Assembly: GCA_001770015.1 (NCBI GenBank)
Contig: MEQB01000038.1
Span: 1-61,430, forward strand
DNA length: 61,430 nt
From: Bdellovibrionales bacterium RIFOXYC1_FULL_37_79
GTDB lineage: Bacteria > Bdellovibrionota > Bacteriovoracia > Bacteriovoracales > Bacteriovoracaceae
Direction: 5' to 3'
Shown: piece by piece, positions 44,982 through 53,272 of the stretch
Position numbering within the stretch: position 1 is the first letter of the stretch
Layout of the letters: the number at the start of each line of letters is the position of its first letter
The notes under the pieces: model-generated
What the model saw: only the letters and a program-made list of their open reading frames with translations
What the model was told of the DNA's origin: nothing
Database searches by the model: none
Made by a program: the position numbers and the translations under genes

Positions 44982-45036
44982 GCTGGCTGCGGCATTGTTG
45001 ACTTATAAACACAATTTTAATAGTCTAAGAGGTGAA

Positions 45037-45336
45037 ATGACAAAAGCAAATAATGAGGCATTAGAATTTGAGATATTGGGTTACAAGGTTAACTTTCGAT
45101 CCGATACAGTTAATAGTTTGATATCTCCGACCGAAATTGTTGGTTATGTTCAAGGTGAGGTTGCGGAGATGAGAAAAAATGCAAAGCATTTAAGCACTGG
45201 TGAGGTCGCCCTCCTATTGGCGCTTAAGATGGCACAAGAAAAACTATTAATTGAAAGAGAATACCGGGAAAACATAATTAAATTGCATCAAGAAGTAAAT
45301 GATGCAAAAAAAGTCATTGATAGCCTCTCAATATAA
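45037..45336 (+). CDS. zapA: ZapA-like cell division protein
   Basis: 99 residues: short beta-hairpin ILGYKVNFRSDT (ZapA pattern) followed by a long amphipathic helix with EVALLLALKMAQEKLLIEREYRE. ZapA tetramers bundle FtsZ protofilaments. ATG at 45037 with AGAGGTGA just upstream; an upstream start at 44995 lacks a binding site. It sits between ftsY and rny; in related genomes zapA commonly precedes rny, which supports the call. Confidence 0.8.
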   Translation: MTKANNEALEFEILGYKVNFRSDTVNSLISPTEIVGYVQGEVAEMRKNAKHLSTGEVALLLALKMAQEKLLIEREYRENIIKLHQEVNDAKKVIDSLSI

Positions 45337-45402
45337 TTCGAGATCTTTTTCGTTGTTTGTTTTTCGTTTCGCTTTACTACTTGAAAATCGAAAGGAGATG
45401 GA

Positions 45403-46962
45403 ATGAATACATTAGTTGTTCTGGTGGGAGTAATTTGCATATTATTGGGAGTCGGGATTGGGGTACTGATTAGGCATATTTTTGTTTTAAAAGACTTAAA
45501 ACAAAGGGAGGGAAAAGCTGACGAGATTATTACCAAGGCGAAAAATGATGCTAACGATATTAAATATAATGCGAGGAAAGAAGCCAAAGATATAATCAGA
45601 GAGGAAAAACAGCAGGCTGAATTGGAAATTAAGAATATGAAGCAGGAAATTTCCAATCAAGAAAAGGTATTGGCCAAAAAAGAGGCAACCTTGGACGCTA
45701 AAATTGAATTGCAAGAAAAAGAATTGGAAAAAGTTAAGACCAAGGATGCTGAAATTGAAAAAAGAAAGGATTTGATTGATGAAGAGATTCATAAATATAA
45801 AAGAAAGCAAATTGAAATATCCGAAAAACTAAGCCAAGTAAGCGGGATGAGTAAAGAGGATGCCAAAAATGAATTGATGAAAAATATGGTGGAAGAAGCC
45901 AAGGTGGGATTTGCCAAAGAATTGAAGCGCCTGGAAGAAGAAGCCAATGATCAGGCTGAGAAAAAATCTAAGAAAATTATCAGTACTGCCATTGAAAGAT
46001 ATGCCGGAGAATATGTAGCTGAAAAGACCATTGGGTCGGTTGATCTTCCTTCTGATGATGTAAAAGGAAGATTGATTGGTAGAGAGGGAAGAAATATTAG
46101 AGCGTTTGAACAGATTTGTGGTGTTGATTTGATTATTGATGATACTCCCGAAATAGTGGTAGTTTCTTCTTTTAATGTGGTTAGAAAAGAAATTGCCATT
46201 AAGACGATTAAAAAATTGATTGCTGATGGTCGAATTCATCCTGCTAAAATTGAAGAACTTCATGAAAAAGCCAAGTCAGAAATGGACAAAGAACTCAGGG
46301 AACTGGGTGAAAAAGCTCAAATGGAAGTAGGGATTCATGGAATTCATCCGGAAGTGTTAAAGCTTATTGGTGCCTTGAATTTTAGAACATCTTATACTCA
46401 AAACCAGTATCAACATGCACTTGAAACTTCTTTTATTTGTGGCGCTATGGCTTCTGAACTCGGGCTCAACGTCAAACAGGCCAGGAGGGCCGGACTTTTA
46501 CATGATGTTGGTAAGGTGCTGGATGCTTCCGCTGAGGGATCTCATGCAGTTGTGGGTGCTGATTTCTTAAAGCGTTTCGGGGAATCTCCAGATATCATTC
46601 ATGCTGTCCGATCTCACCACGATGATGAAAAGCCAGAATCAGTGCTGGCTCACTTGGTGGCTGCAGCGGATGCTCTATCAGGAGCAAGACCGGGAGCTAG
46701 AAAGGCCATGATGGAATCGTATGTTTCCAGAATGACGGACATCGAACAAATTGTTAATAGCTTTGAGGGCGTTTCCAAAAGCTATGCAATTTCAGGTGGA
46801 AGAGAGGTTCGTGTTTTTGTGGAAAATGATCGGGTGAATGATGAACAAACCGTGATGCTTTCCCACGAAATAGCTAAAAAAATTGAAAGTGAAATGAGCT
46901 ATCCTGGCACGATCAAAATTACCGTACTGAGAGAAACTAAAGCAGTGGGAGTGGCTCGCTAA
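45403..46962 (+). CDS. rny: Ribonuclease Y
   Basis: 519 residues: N-terminal membrane helix (LVVLVGVICILLGVGIGVLI), long coiled coil (about 45-200), KH domain (SDDVKGRLIGREGRNIRAFEQICGVDLIIDDTPE) and HD domain (HALETSFICGAMASEL, LLHDVGKVLD, AVRSHHDDEKP). RNase Y is the membrane-bound endonuclease that starts mRNA decay where RNase E is absent. ATG behind AAAGGAGATGG. Confidence 0.96.
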   Translation: MNTLVVLVGVICILLGVGIGVLIRHIFVLKDLKQREGKADEIITKAKNDANDIKYNARKEAKDIIREEKQQAELEIKNMKQEISNQEKVLAKKEATLDAKIELQEKELEKVKTKDAEIEKRKDLIDEEIHKYKRKQIEISEKLSQVSGMSKEDAKNELMKNMVEEAKVGFAKELKRLEEEANDQAEKKSKKIISTAIERYAGEYVAEKTIGSVDLPSDDVKGRLIGREGRNIRAFEQICGVDLIIDDTPEIVVVSSFNVVRKEIAIKTIKKLIADGRIHPAKIEELHEKAKSEMDKELRELGEKAQMEVGIHGIHPEVLKLIGALNFRTSYTQNQYQHALETSFICGAMASELGLNVKQARRAGLLHDVGKVLDASAEGSHAVVGADFLKRFGESPDIIHAVRSHHDDEKPESVLAHLVAAADALSGARPGARKAMMESYVSRMTDIEQIVNSFEGVSKSYAISGGREVRVFVENDRVNDEQTVMLSHEIAKKIESEMSYPGTIKITVLRETKAVGVAR

Positions 46963-46977
46963 CCGGACTGGCGACAT

Positions 46978-47412
46978 ATGTTAAAAAATCTCAAAATTGA
47001 TAGAAATTATTTTTATCAACTCATTTCTTTTTTTGTTATTTTTTTATTTCTATCGGTTATAGATGTGACCTTGCTCAATAAATTATTTTTTTCCATTGCT
47101 TATTTTTGGCATACCTTGCTTTCTCATCCCAATATCATGGTCAAAGTGGAAAGTAAGCGATATCGCTATTCATTTATTAAGCACATTTATATCTTGGATT
47201 GTTATTTACAAAAAACATGCAATAAAAACGAAAATAAATATTTAGCAAAAGTTTTGCGAGCATTGCAGGTGTTTGGTTTTGTGGTAATACTTTATTTTAT
47301 TGGTGATATGGGGAATCCTTTGTATTCAATTGTCGGGTCAGTTATTTTTGAAGGACTGGCAATCGGATTAAGGAAAATTCCATTTACCTGGCCACCTGAT
47401 CTATCAGAGTAA
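46978..47412 (+). CDS. Small membrane protein of unknown family
   Basis: 144 residues with three predicted membrane helices (about 14-42, 103-122, 122-140) and a basic, tyrosine-rich middle (KRYRYSFIKHIYILD). Translation starts 15 bases after rny, in the same direction, so it probably shares its transcript. It overlaps the convergent dus gene by 29 bases. No family recognised. Confidence 0.55.
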   Translation: MLKNLKIDRNYFYQLISFFVIFLFLSVIDVTLLNKLFFSIAYFWHTLLSHPNIMVKVESKRYRYSFIKHIYILDCYLQKTCNKNENKYLAKVLRALQVFGFVVILYFIGDMGNPLYSIVGSVIFEGLAIGLRKIPFTWPPDLSE

Positions 47413-48337
47413 GAATTTCGCTGATATTTTGGCAATGTAAAATCTGATTTTTAATTTCGTGGTAGTTGTAAAGAAGATAGTGAGCAAGCTGCTTAATGGA
47501 AGAGATGAATTTTTTTGAATCGAGATTATTTTGCTTAAGTTCGTTGATTAGATAATTAAAAAAAATTTTAATTTCATTTTGTTGATTTAGAATCAGGTTA
47601 TTTTTATACTCATTAATAAGCCAAGGCTTTTTAATAGCGCCCCGGCCGATCATTACCCCATGGCAATTTGTATCAGCAAACATTTTATTAATATCAGGGA
47701 TAGTTTCAATATCTCCATTACCAATTACGGGTACTTTTACACAATCACTGGCCAGTTTAATGTATTGCCAATCGGACTTGCCGGCATACATTTGATCTTT
47801 TGTTCTAGGATGAATAGTAATGAGATCGATCCCCTCACCTTCAAGGATGTTTAAAATACTAGTGAATTGGTGGGTTGAGTGGTAGCCAATTCGAATTTTA
47901 GCACTTAAAAATCCGTGGTAGAATTGACGGATTTCCTTGGCGATAGTTTTGATTTTTTCAGGATGGTCGAGTAAATAAGCTCCTCCGTGATGGCGGTTAA
48001 CATGTTTAGAAGGACAGCCAAAATTTAAATCAATCCATGGTATGTTTAATTCCTCAAATAATTTGGAAGCTTCTTGGTTATAGGTTCTTTCAGTTGCCAG
48101 TATTTGAAAGATTGTTTTATTTAAGTAAAGTTTATTATTCCAACATGTTCCTCCGATATGATCAATGACAAAAGAAGCTTTAACCAGGGATCCGGTTGGT
48201 AGTCTTAAGAAGTCAGTGGAGACATAATCCCAAGAGGGATAATTCTTGAGGATTATGTTTCTGTATAAGTGATTGGTAATACCTTCCATCGGCGCATAAA
48301 TAATGGTTTTGGAAGGGAGGTGTACTTTAGTATGCAT
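47384..48337 (-). CDS. tRNA-dihydrouridine synthase
   Basis: 317 residues, FMN TIM barrel: YAPMEGITNHLYR, LNFGCPSKHVNRHHGGAYLL with the catalytic Cys, AKIRIGYHST, ITIHPRTKDQMYAGKSDWQYI and VIGNGDIETIPD plus GVMIGRGAIKKPWL. It reduces uridines in tRNA D-loops and related positions. The APMEGIT start resembles the DusC subgroup; the exact position modified cannot be told. ATG at 48337. Confidence 0.92.
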   Translation of the reverse strand: MHTKVHLPSKTIIYAPMEGITNHLYRNIILKNYPSWDYVSTDFLRLPTGSLVKASFVIDHIGGTCWNNKLYLNKTIFQILATERTYNQEASKLFEELNIPWIDLNFGCPSKHVNRHHGGAYLLDHPEKIKTIAKEIRQFYHGFLSAKIRIGYHSTHQFTSILNILEGEGIDLITIHPRTKDQMYAGKSDWQYIKLASDCVKVPVIGNGDIETIPDINKMFADTNCHGVMIGRGAIKKPWLINEYKNNLILNQQNEIKIFFNYLINELKQNNLDSKKFISSIKQLAHYLLYNYHEIKNQILHCQNISEILTLIDQVAR

Positions 48338-48548
48338 TGTTAATAATTATATTAGTTAAGTGGCATCTGGCAACTTTCTATGTAAAATTAATGAGATGGA
48401 TTTATTTTGTCTCATTATTATAGTAATCTGGTATTGAAAGATTTAAGGTGTTTTTTAGATTAACCGATAAAAGACTAAATTTTTAATAATCTAAAATTAG
48501 GATGAAAGTCAAAGTGCCCTGCCTTAATAATATTATCAGAAGGAATGT

Positions 48549-49880
48549 TTGTTCGTGGTAGAACTGTACGAGTATTTTATAGTATTTTTTTGTATCGTCT
48601 GTTCAGCTTTTTTTTCGGCAACGGAAGCAGTTTTAATGTCTATTGCCCCTGATCGGGTCAAACAATTGATTGAAGACGGCGGAATAAAGGCCCGGGCCAT
48701 GACATTTATGGCCGAAAAACCAAACGAAATATTGACGACAATCTTGGTGGGTAATAATCTGGTCAATATAGGCGCAGCTTCTTTGATCACTAGTATTACA
48801 GCTCGTTTTTTTCAAAATGATGTTGTTAGTATTAGTACCGGTTTAACAACTTTTATAATTTTGATTTTTGGTGAAATTATTCCGAAGACCTTTGCCCGAA
48901 CCCATGCAGAGAAATTGTCCATTTTTGTCATCAGGATTTTACAATTTTTTTATTATTTGCTCTTTGTCTTAATTGAACCGATGACATGGATTATTGAGAA
49001 AGCGTTGGGCAAGAATGCCCAGCTTAATGGTAGAATTGTCACCAAGGATGATATTGAGTTTATGATTAATAAGGCAGAAAAAGAAAAAACGATGGATTCA
49101 AAACAGTTGGATCTTATTAATTCGGTTCTTGAATTTCCAACTATAAAAGTTAAAGATGTGATGATTCCACGGAATAAAGTTAAATTTTTACAAGCGGATG
49201 CTTCATTTGATGATCTGGTAAAAACCGCTGAATTGGATGTGCATAGCAGGTATCCAGTTTGCAAGGGAGAGCTGGAAAACGTGATAGGTTTTTTACATAT
49301 CAAGGACCTGGCTTTTGTGGAACCTGAAATGCGAAAAATTTTTAATGTTGAAAATTATGTCAAGAGCCCTTTTTTTGTCTATGAACATATGAGGATACAG
49401 GCAGTTTTTGATCATATGAATAGAAAAAAAATTCATCTGGCGCTGGTTAAAGATGAAACCGGGATGATTGTGGGGATTATCACTTTAGAGGATATTATTG
49501 AGGAAATTTTTGGAGAAATTCAAGATGAACATGATCCTATTGAGCACGGGGTGGTGGAACAATATAAGAGAGAAGATTTGCTTGAGGGCGTAGTGGTTGA
49601 AGGTAGTATTTCCCTTAGGGATTTGTATAATGAATATGATATAAAAATTCCTCTAAACGATAATTACTCGACCTTGAATGGATTTTTACTTGATATGCTT
49701 GGCAATAATTTTCCTGAAGCAGGACAGATTATTGTTTGGCGCAGTTTTTCCTTTGAGTTGAAAACCGTAATTGACTATGAAATCAAGGAAATAAAAATCA
49801 AAGATGTTGATGGAGAAAAGCATATTTTTTCTAAAATAGATGCCGAGGGAGCAGAAGATGATGAATCGGATGGAAAATAA
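48549..49880 (+). CDS. CNNM/CorC-HlyC-type membrane protein with CBS pair
   Basis: 443 residues: DUF21 membrane domain with FSATEAVLMSI, ILTTILVGNNLVNIG and IFGEIIPKTFARTHAE; a CBS pair (VKDVMIPRNKVKF, HSRYPVCKGELENVIGFLHIKDL, then HLALVKDETGMIVGIITLEDIIEEIFGEIQDEHD); and a C-terminal CorC_HlyC domain (DLLEGVVVEGSISLRDLYNEY). Members move Mg2+/Na+. TTG start at 48549 with AAGGA 4 bases upstream; a GTG at 48555 is an alternative. Monocistronic. Confidence 0.9.
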   Translation: MFVVELYEYFIVFFCIVCSAFFSATEAVLMSIAPDRVKQLIEDGGIKARAMTFMAEKPNEILTTILVGNNLVNIGAASLITSITARFFQNDVVSISTGLTTFIILIFGEIIPKTFARTHAEKLSIFVIRILQFFYYLLFVLIEPMTWIIEKALGKNAQLNGRIVTKDDIEFMINKAEKEKTMDSKQLDLINSVLEFPTIKVKDVMIPRNKVKFLQADASFDDLVKTAELDVHSRYPVCKGELENVIGFLHIKDLAFVEPEMRKIFNVENYVKSPFFVYEHMRIQAVFDHMNRKKIHLALVKDETGMIVGIITLEDIIEEIFGEIQDEHDPIEHGVVEQYKREDLLEGVVVEGSISLRDLYNEYDIKIPLNDNYSTLNGFLLDMLGNNFPEAGQIIVWRSFSFELKTVIDYEIKEIKIKDVDGEKHIFSKIDAEGAEDDESDGK

Positions 49881-49993
49881 GGTTGATCAGAAAAGTCGGT
49901 TTTATAAATATAAATAATCATAATAATCCCCAAGTTATCGGTAAATGATTCCTGCTCATAATCAGATTTTTTAAAGCGTATAATGATACTAGG

Positions 49994-51100
49994 ATGATAA
50001 AGCTCTTTTTTTTAATATCTATTATTGGTCTTTTAATTATTTCCTTGAAAGGGTTTGCGATTATAGAATTTCAAGATGCAGTTTATCCTGAGCTTGGAAT
50101 ATCTGGTCGGGCCACAGCGATGGGAAATGCTTACCAATGCAAAGTGGATGATGCGTCCTCTACTTTTTACAATCCTGCCGGTTTGGGCACAGCCAGAAAA
50201 ACCCACTTGCATCTTTCCAATTTACATATGGAAGTCAATAAGGATTGGATGAGAATCGCTACAGGTGGAAAGCTGGTGGATGCGGCGGGTGATTTTTTTG
50301 ATGGATTTAGTTCTGATGGGATGAGGAAACTGTTACTCAAAAATAAAGGTAAAATAAGTCATCTCAGGCTTCAGGCCATGCCTAATTATACAACCAGGTA
50401 TTTTAGTGTGGGATATCTTTTTTCCCAGCAAATGAGAGCAACGATTGGGACAGCCGAAGATGCATTATATGAATATTCGCTTAGAAGAGATCATGGGCCT
50501 TATGCAGCTTTGAATTTATCTCTCTTGGGAGGGATATTTAAAATAGGGGCTTCGGGAATTTTACTTTCACGCAATGAATATTTAACGGAAGTTGATTCAA
50601 ATACAGTGTTTGAAGCCGATAGTAACAATTATAATAAAGGACTCGGAATTATAGCCACAGCGGGTTCCCGGTTGACTCTTCCTGTTGAATTTTTACCAAC
50701 ATTCTCGGCAGTGGTTCATAATGTAGGTGAGCAAAAATTTTCAGGCAGGGCCGCAGGGCCACCCGATACAATTAAAAGGTCAATCGATTTGGGTTTTTCA
50801 ATAACTCCTCAGATTGGACAAACTACCCGTATTCATTTGGAAGGAAACTATAAGGATTTCACCCAGGAGTATTCTGGTGTAAGTGTCACCAGAAGATTGG
50901 TGGCTGGTATTGAGCTGGATTTTGCCAGGGCCTTTTTTATGCGTCTTGGATATGGGGACGGTTTTGGATCTGCAGGTCTTGGTATTAAGACTCAACATTT
51001 GGAGTTTGATTTAACAACTTACGCAGTGGATACCACCAGTAGTGAGTTTAGAGGGAAAGAAGATCGACGTTTTTCGATGAGTTTATCTTACGGGTTTTAG
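49994..51100 (+). CDS. Outer-membrane beta-barrel protein (OMPP1/PorV-like)
   Basis: 368 residues: signal peptide (LFFLISIIGLLIISLKGFA), then ELGISGRATAMGNAY and DDASSTFYNPAGLG, the start of OMPP1/UPF0164/PorV-type barrels. Alternating strands follow and the protein ends in a C-terminal aromatic (SMSLSYGF) suited to BAM insertion. Role uncertain: small hydrophobic transport or secretion accessory. GTG/ATG ambiguity is minor; ATG at 49994 is used with AGG upstream. Confidence 0.75.
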   Translation: MIKLFFLISIIGLLIISLKGFAIIEFQDAVYPELGISGRATAMGNAYQCKVDDASSTFYNPAGLGTARKTHLHLSNLHMEVNKDWMRIATGGKLVDAAGDFFDGFSSDGMRKLLLKNKGKISHLRLQAMPNYTTRYFSVGYLFSQQMRATIGTAEDALYEYSLRRDHGPYAALNLSLLGGIFKIGASGILLSRNEYLTEVDSNTVFEADSNNYNKGLGIIATAGSRLTLPVEFLPTFSAVVHNVGEQKFSGRAAGPPDTIKRSIDLGFSITPQIGQTTRIHLEGNYKDFTQEYSGVSVTRRLVAGIELDFARAFFMRLGYGDGFGSAGLGIKTQHLEFDLTTYAVDTTSSEFRGKEDRRFSMSLSYGF

Positions 51101-51233
51101 GAAGGTAAATGAGTAATAGATAAGCTGGTGCCCACTTTTTAGGTAGGATAAGCTAAAACGACATGGCAGGTAATTATTCGATTTTATTTGAGAGTTTTGG
51201 GGTTATGATTAATTAACATTTAATTTTCAATAT

Positions 51234-51256
51234 TATGATATTCTAAATTTAGGTAT
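51234..51256 (+). promoter_or_regulatory. Shared promoter-proximal block, paralogue 1
   Basis: Contains TATTCTAAATTTAG (51239-51252) with the palindrome CTAAATTTAG and a TATGAT -10-like hexamer just before. The same block, with only two differing positions over 23 bases, precedes paralogue 2. Confidence 0.5.
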
Positions 51257-51277
51257 TTTATAAACAGGAGAATGATA

Positions 51278-52135
51278 ATGAAAACGATTATATTTGCCCT
51301 TTTGTTTGTGCTGGCATCCAGATTCAGTCTGGCAGATTCCTGCGTTGCCCATAAAGCGGTTCCCAGCATTGATACCCTTTTGGCCCAAAAGGGGGCATCA
51401 TTTTGTCCGGGTGGATGCCAAAATAGTTATAAAATCCCAGCTGGCTCAACCCAGAGTATCTGGTATATGGGGAAATGTAGAAAAATTACTAATTTAAGTC
51501 TTGCTCAACCGGTATTTATACCTGCGAAAAATGAAGGCTTTTTTTCTTCTCAAGGTGTCGCCAAAGGAGATCCTAATCTCAAATGTGTTGGTGATTTCTA
51601 CCACACCAAAAATCAAGATGCAGGGAAAGAATGTCAGAGAGGTGTTGCTATAAAAGTTGAAGAGTGTGATAACCCTTACGTCGTTGAAGAGATTGTGGAA
51701 GTATGTTATCCAGGATGTAAATATACTTATGAGGAGGATCAAGAAGTGGATACCAGTGTTGATCCCCCTGTTGTTATAAAAGAGGGATTTAAGGAAACAA
51801 GATATTTTGGAGGGACTGGCACATGTACCTATGAAAAGAGAATCATACTGATGTGGGATGGTATAGGTCGCCATAATCCAAATGACAGTGCTGAAGTAAT
51901 CACCAGCGCCCCTTACGTGATGAATGAAAATTATGATAAAGTTTCATGTACAAAGGATGCTCCAGCTTGTTCTGGTAGTGCTGGGCACTGGATATGTTAT
52001 ACATGTAAGCCAGGGGAAGGGCTGGTCGGTTGTGATAATAAATCAGGCGATTGGAACGATGTTGGTCAACCCCCGGGTGAGCCCGCTCCCAAGGGCCACC
52101 CTACCAAAAGTGGAGGAACCACTGTTAGTCATTAA
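51278..52135 (+). CDS. Secreted Cys-rich protein, tandem paralogue 1
   Basis: 285 residues: signal peptide (TIIFALLFVLASRFSLADS) and 15 cysteines in the mature part at positions matched in the neighbour gene. Shared blocks are FCPGGCQ (FCPGKCQ in copy 2), SIWYMGKCRK, PVFIPAKNEGFF, VCYPGCKYTY, KETRYFGG, MWDGI, HDPNDS/HNPNDS and the tail HPTKSGGTTVSH. No family recognised; likely disulfide-rich and extracytoplasmic. The ATG at 51278 is chosen because its spacing to AGGAG matches copy 2. Own terminator follows. Confidence 0.7.
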   Translation: MKTIIFALLFVLASRFSLADSCVAHKAVPSIDTLLAQKGASFCPGGCQNSYKIPAGSTQSIWYMGKCRKITNLSLAQPVFIPAKNEGFFSSQGVAKGDPNLKCVGDFYHTKNQDAGKECQRGVAIKVEECDNPYVVEEIVEVCYPGCKYTYEEDQEVDTSVDPPVVIKEGFKETRYFGGTGTCTYEKRIILMWDGIGRHNPNDSAEVITSAPYVMNENYDKVSCTKDAPACSGSAGHWICYTCKPGEGLVGCDNKSGDWNDVGQPPGEPAPKGHPTKSGGTTVSH

Positions 52136-52142
52136 TTATTCT

Positions 52143-52174
52143 AAAAAAGGGAGCTTTGAAAGCTCCCTTTTTTT
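52143..52174 (+). terminator. Terminator after Cys-rich paralogue 1
   Basis: GGGAGCTTT and AAAGCTCCC form a perfect stem with a single-base loop, followed by a T7 tract and preceded by A6. Confidence 0.85.
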
Positions 52175-52305
52175 ATGAGTGAAGATCCGGTCATTAAATT
52201 TTGCCTATTTTTTATGGAGACTGACCTGGGAAGCATTATCAGTAATGAATTGAATTTGCTGTCTGGAATTTGAATTATAATAAATTATTATTGAATTTTA
52301 AACTT

Positions 52306-52328
52306 TATGGTATTCTAAATTTAGATAT
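52306..52328 (+). promoter_or_regulatory. Shared promoter-proximal block, paralogue 2
   Basis: TATGGTATTC followed by TAAATTTAGATAT, the counterpart of 51234-51256, again about 25 bases before the start codon. Conservation in otherwise diverged leaders argues for a regulatory role. Confidence 0.5.
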
Positions 52329-52351
52329 ATAAATAAACAGGGGAAAAAATA

Positions 52352-53215
52352 ATGAAACTGATGATAATGGTTTTTCTGCTTATGACAGTGAGTAGGATTT
52401 GGGGAGAAGCAGATATTTGTAAAAGTCCAAACAAAGTTCCGGACATAGATGCAGCCTTGGTCCAATTTGGGGCAGAGTTTTGCCCTGGCAAATGCCAGGA
52501 TATATATAAAATTCCTGCCGGAAATACCCAGAGCATTTGGTATAAGGGGAAATGTAAAAAGGTTATTAATTTAAGTAATAGCCAGCCAGTTTTTGTTCCG
52601 GCCAAAAATGAGGGATTTTTTTCAGCAAAGGGTGTTATCAAAGGACATAGCACTTTAAAATGTGTTGGTGATTTTTATAATACAAAAAAAACAGAGGCTT
52701 CCAAAGAATGTAAAAGAGGTGTTGCTATAAGAGTTGAAAATTGTGCTAATCCTTATGTAGCAGAAGAGGTTGAAAAAATTTGTTACCCAGGTTGCAAATA
52801 TACTTATGTACAGGACCAAGAAGTCGATATTAGCGTTAATCCTCCGAAGGTTATAAAAGAGGGGATCAAAGAAACAAGATATTTTGGAGGAGATGGTTCC
52901 CCTTGTACCTATTATAAAAAAATAAAATTGATGTGGGATGGCATCAGTCAACATGATCCTAATGATAGCAAAGAAGTTATTACAAGTGTGGCATACGTTT
53001 TAAATGAAAATTACGATAGAATTTCTTGCGTAAGATCAGTTCCAAATTGCAAGGGGGCAGCAGGCAAATGGATATGCTATAACTGTAATCCCGAGGAAAC
53101 CTATGCAGGATGTGATAATAAAACAACAGGATCTTGGAATAATGTGGAGTCGCCTGATGAGCCAGTTGATCTAGGACATCCAACCAAAGGCGGAGCAACC
53201 ACAGTCAGCCATTAA
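52352..53215 (+). CDS. Secreted Cys-rich protein, tandem paralogue 2
   Basis: 287 residues; signal peptide (LMIMVFLLMTVSRIWGEA), same 15-cysteine framework and block order as paralogue 1, ending HPTKGGATTVSH. Roughly two thirds of residues agree by eye. Separate promoter block and terminator show that each copy is its own transcription unit, so the pair arose by duplication of a whole unit. ATG at 52352 with CAGGGG 8 bases upstream. Function unknown. Confidence 0.7.
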   Translation: MKLMIMVFLLMTVSRIWGEADICKSPNKVPDIDAALVQFGAEFCPGKCQDIYKIPAGNTQSIWYKGKCKKVINLSNSQPVFVPAKNEGFFSAKGVIKGHSTLKCVGDFYNTKKTEASKECKRGVAIRVENCANPYVAEEVEKICYPGCKYTYVQDQEVDISVNPPKVIKEGIKETRYFGGDGSPCTYYKKIKLMWDGISQHDPNDSKEVITSVAYVLNENYDRISCVRSVPNCKGAAGKWICYNCNPEETYAGCDNKTTGSWNNVESPDEPVDLGHPTKGGATTVSH

Positions 53216-53216
53216 T

Positions 53217-53250
53217 AAAAAACAGGAGCATTTAAGGCTCCTGTTTTTTT
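53217..53250. terminator. Terminator after Cys-rich paralogue 2
   Basis: CAGGAGC and GCTCCTG pair across a 6-7 base loop, with A tract before and T7 after. The A/T flanks would let it work for the convergent korBC gene too. Confidence 0.8.
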
Positions 53251-53272
53251 GGTTCCATATTTAGAAGGAAAT

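Noticed and set aside
45337-45402. 6S RNA gene after zapA
   Set aside because: Only 66 bases separate zapA and rny, too short for 6S RNA, with no bulged hairpin.
51272-53215. CRISPR-like repeat array
   Set aside because: The repetition is a two-copy gene duplication with diverged coding sequence, not short spaced repeats; no CRISPR array is seen anywhere in the window.
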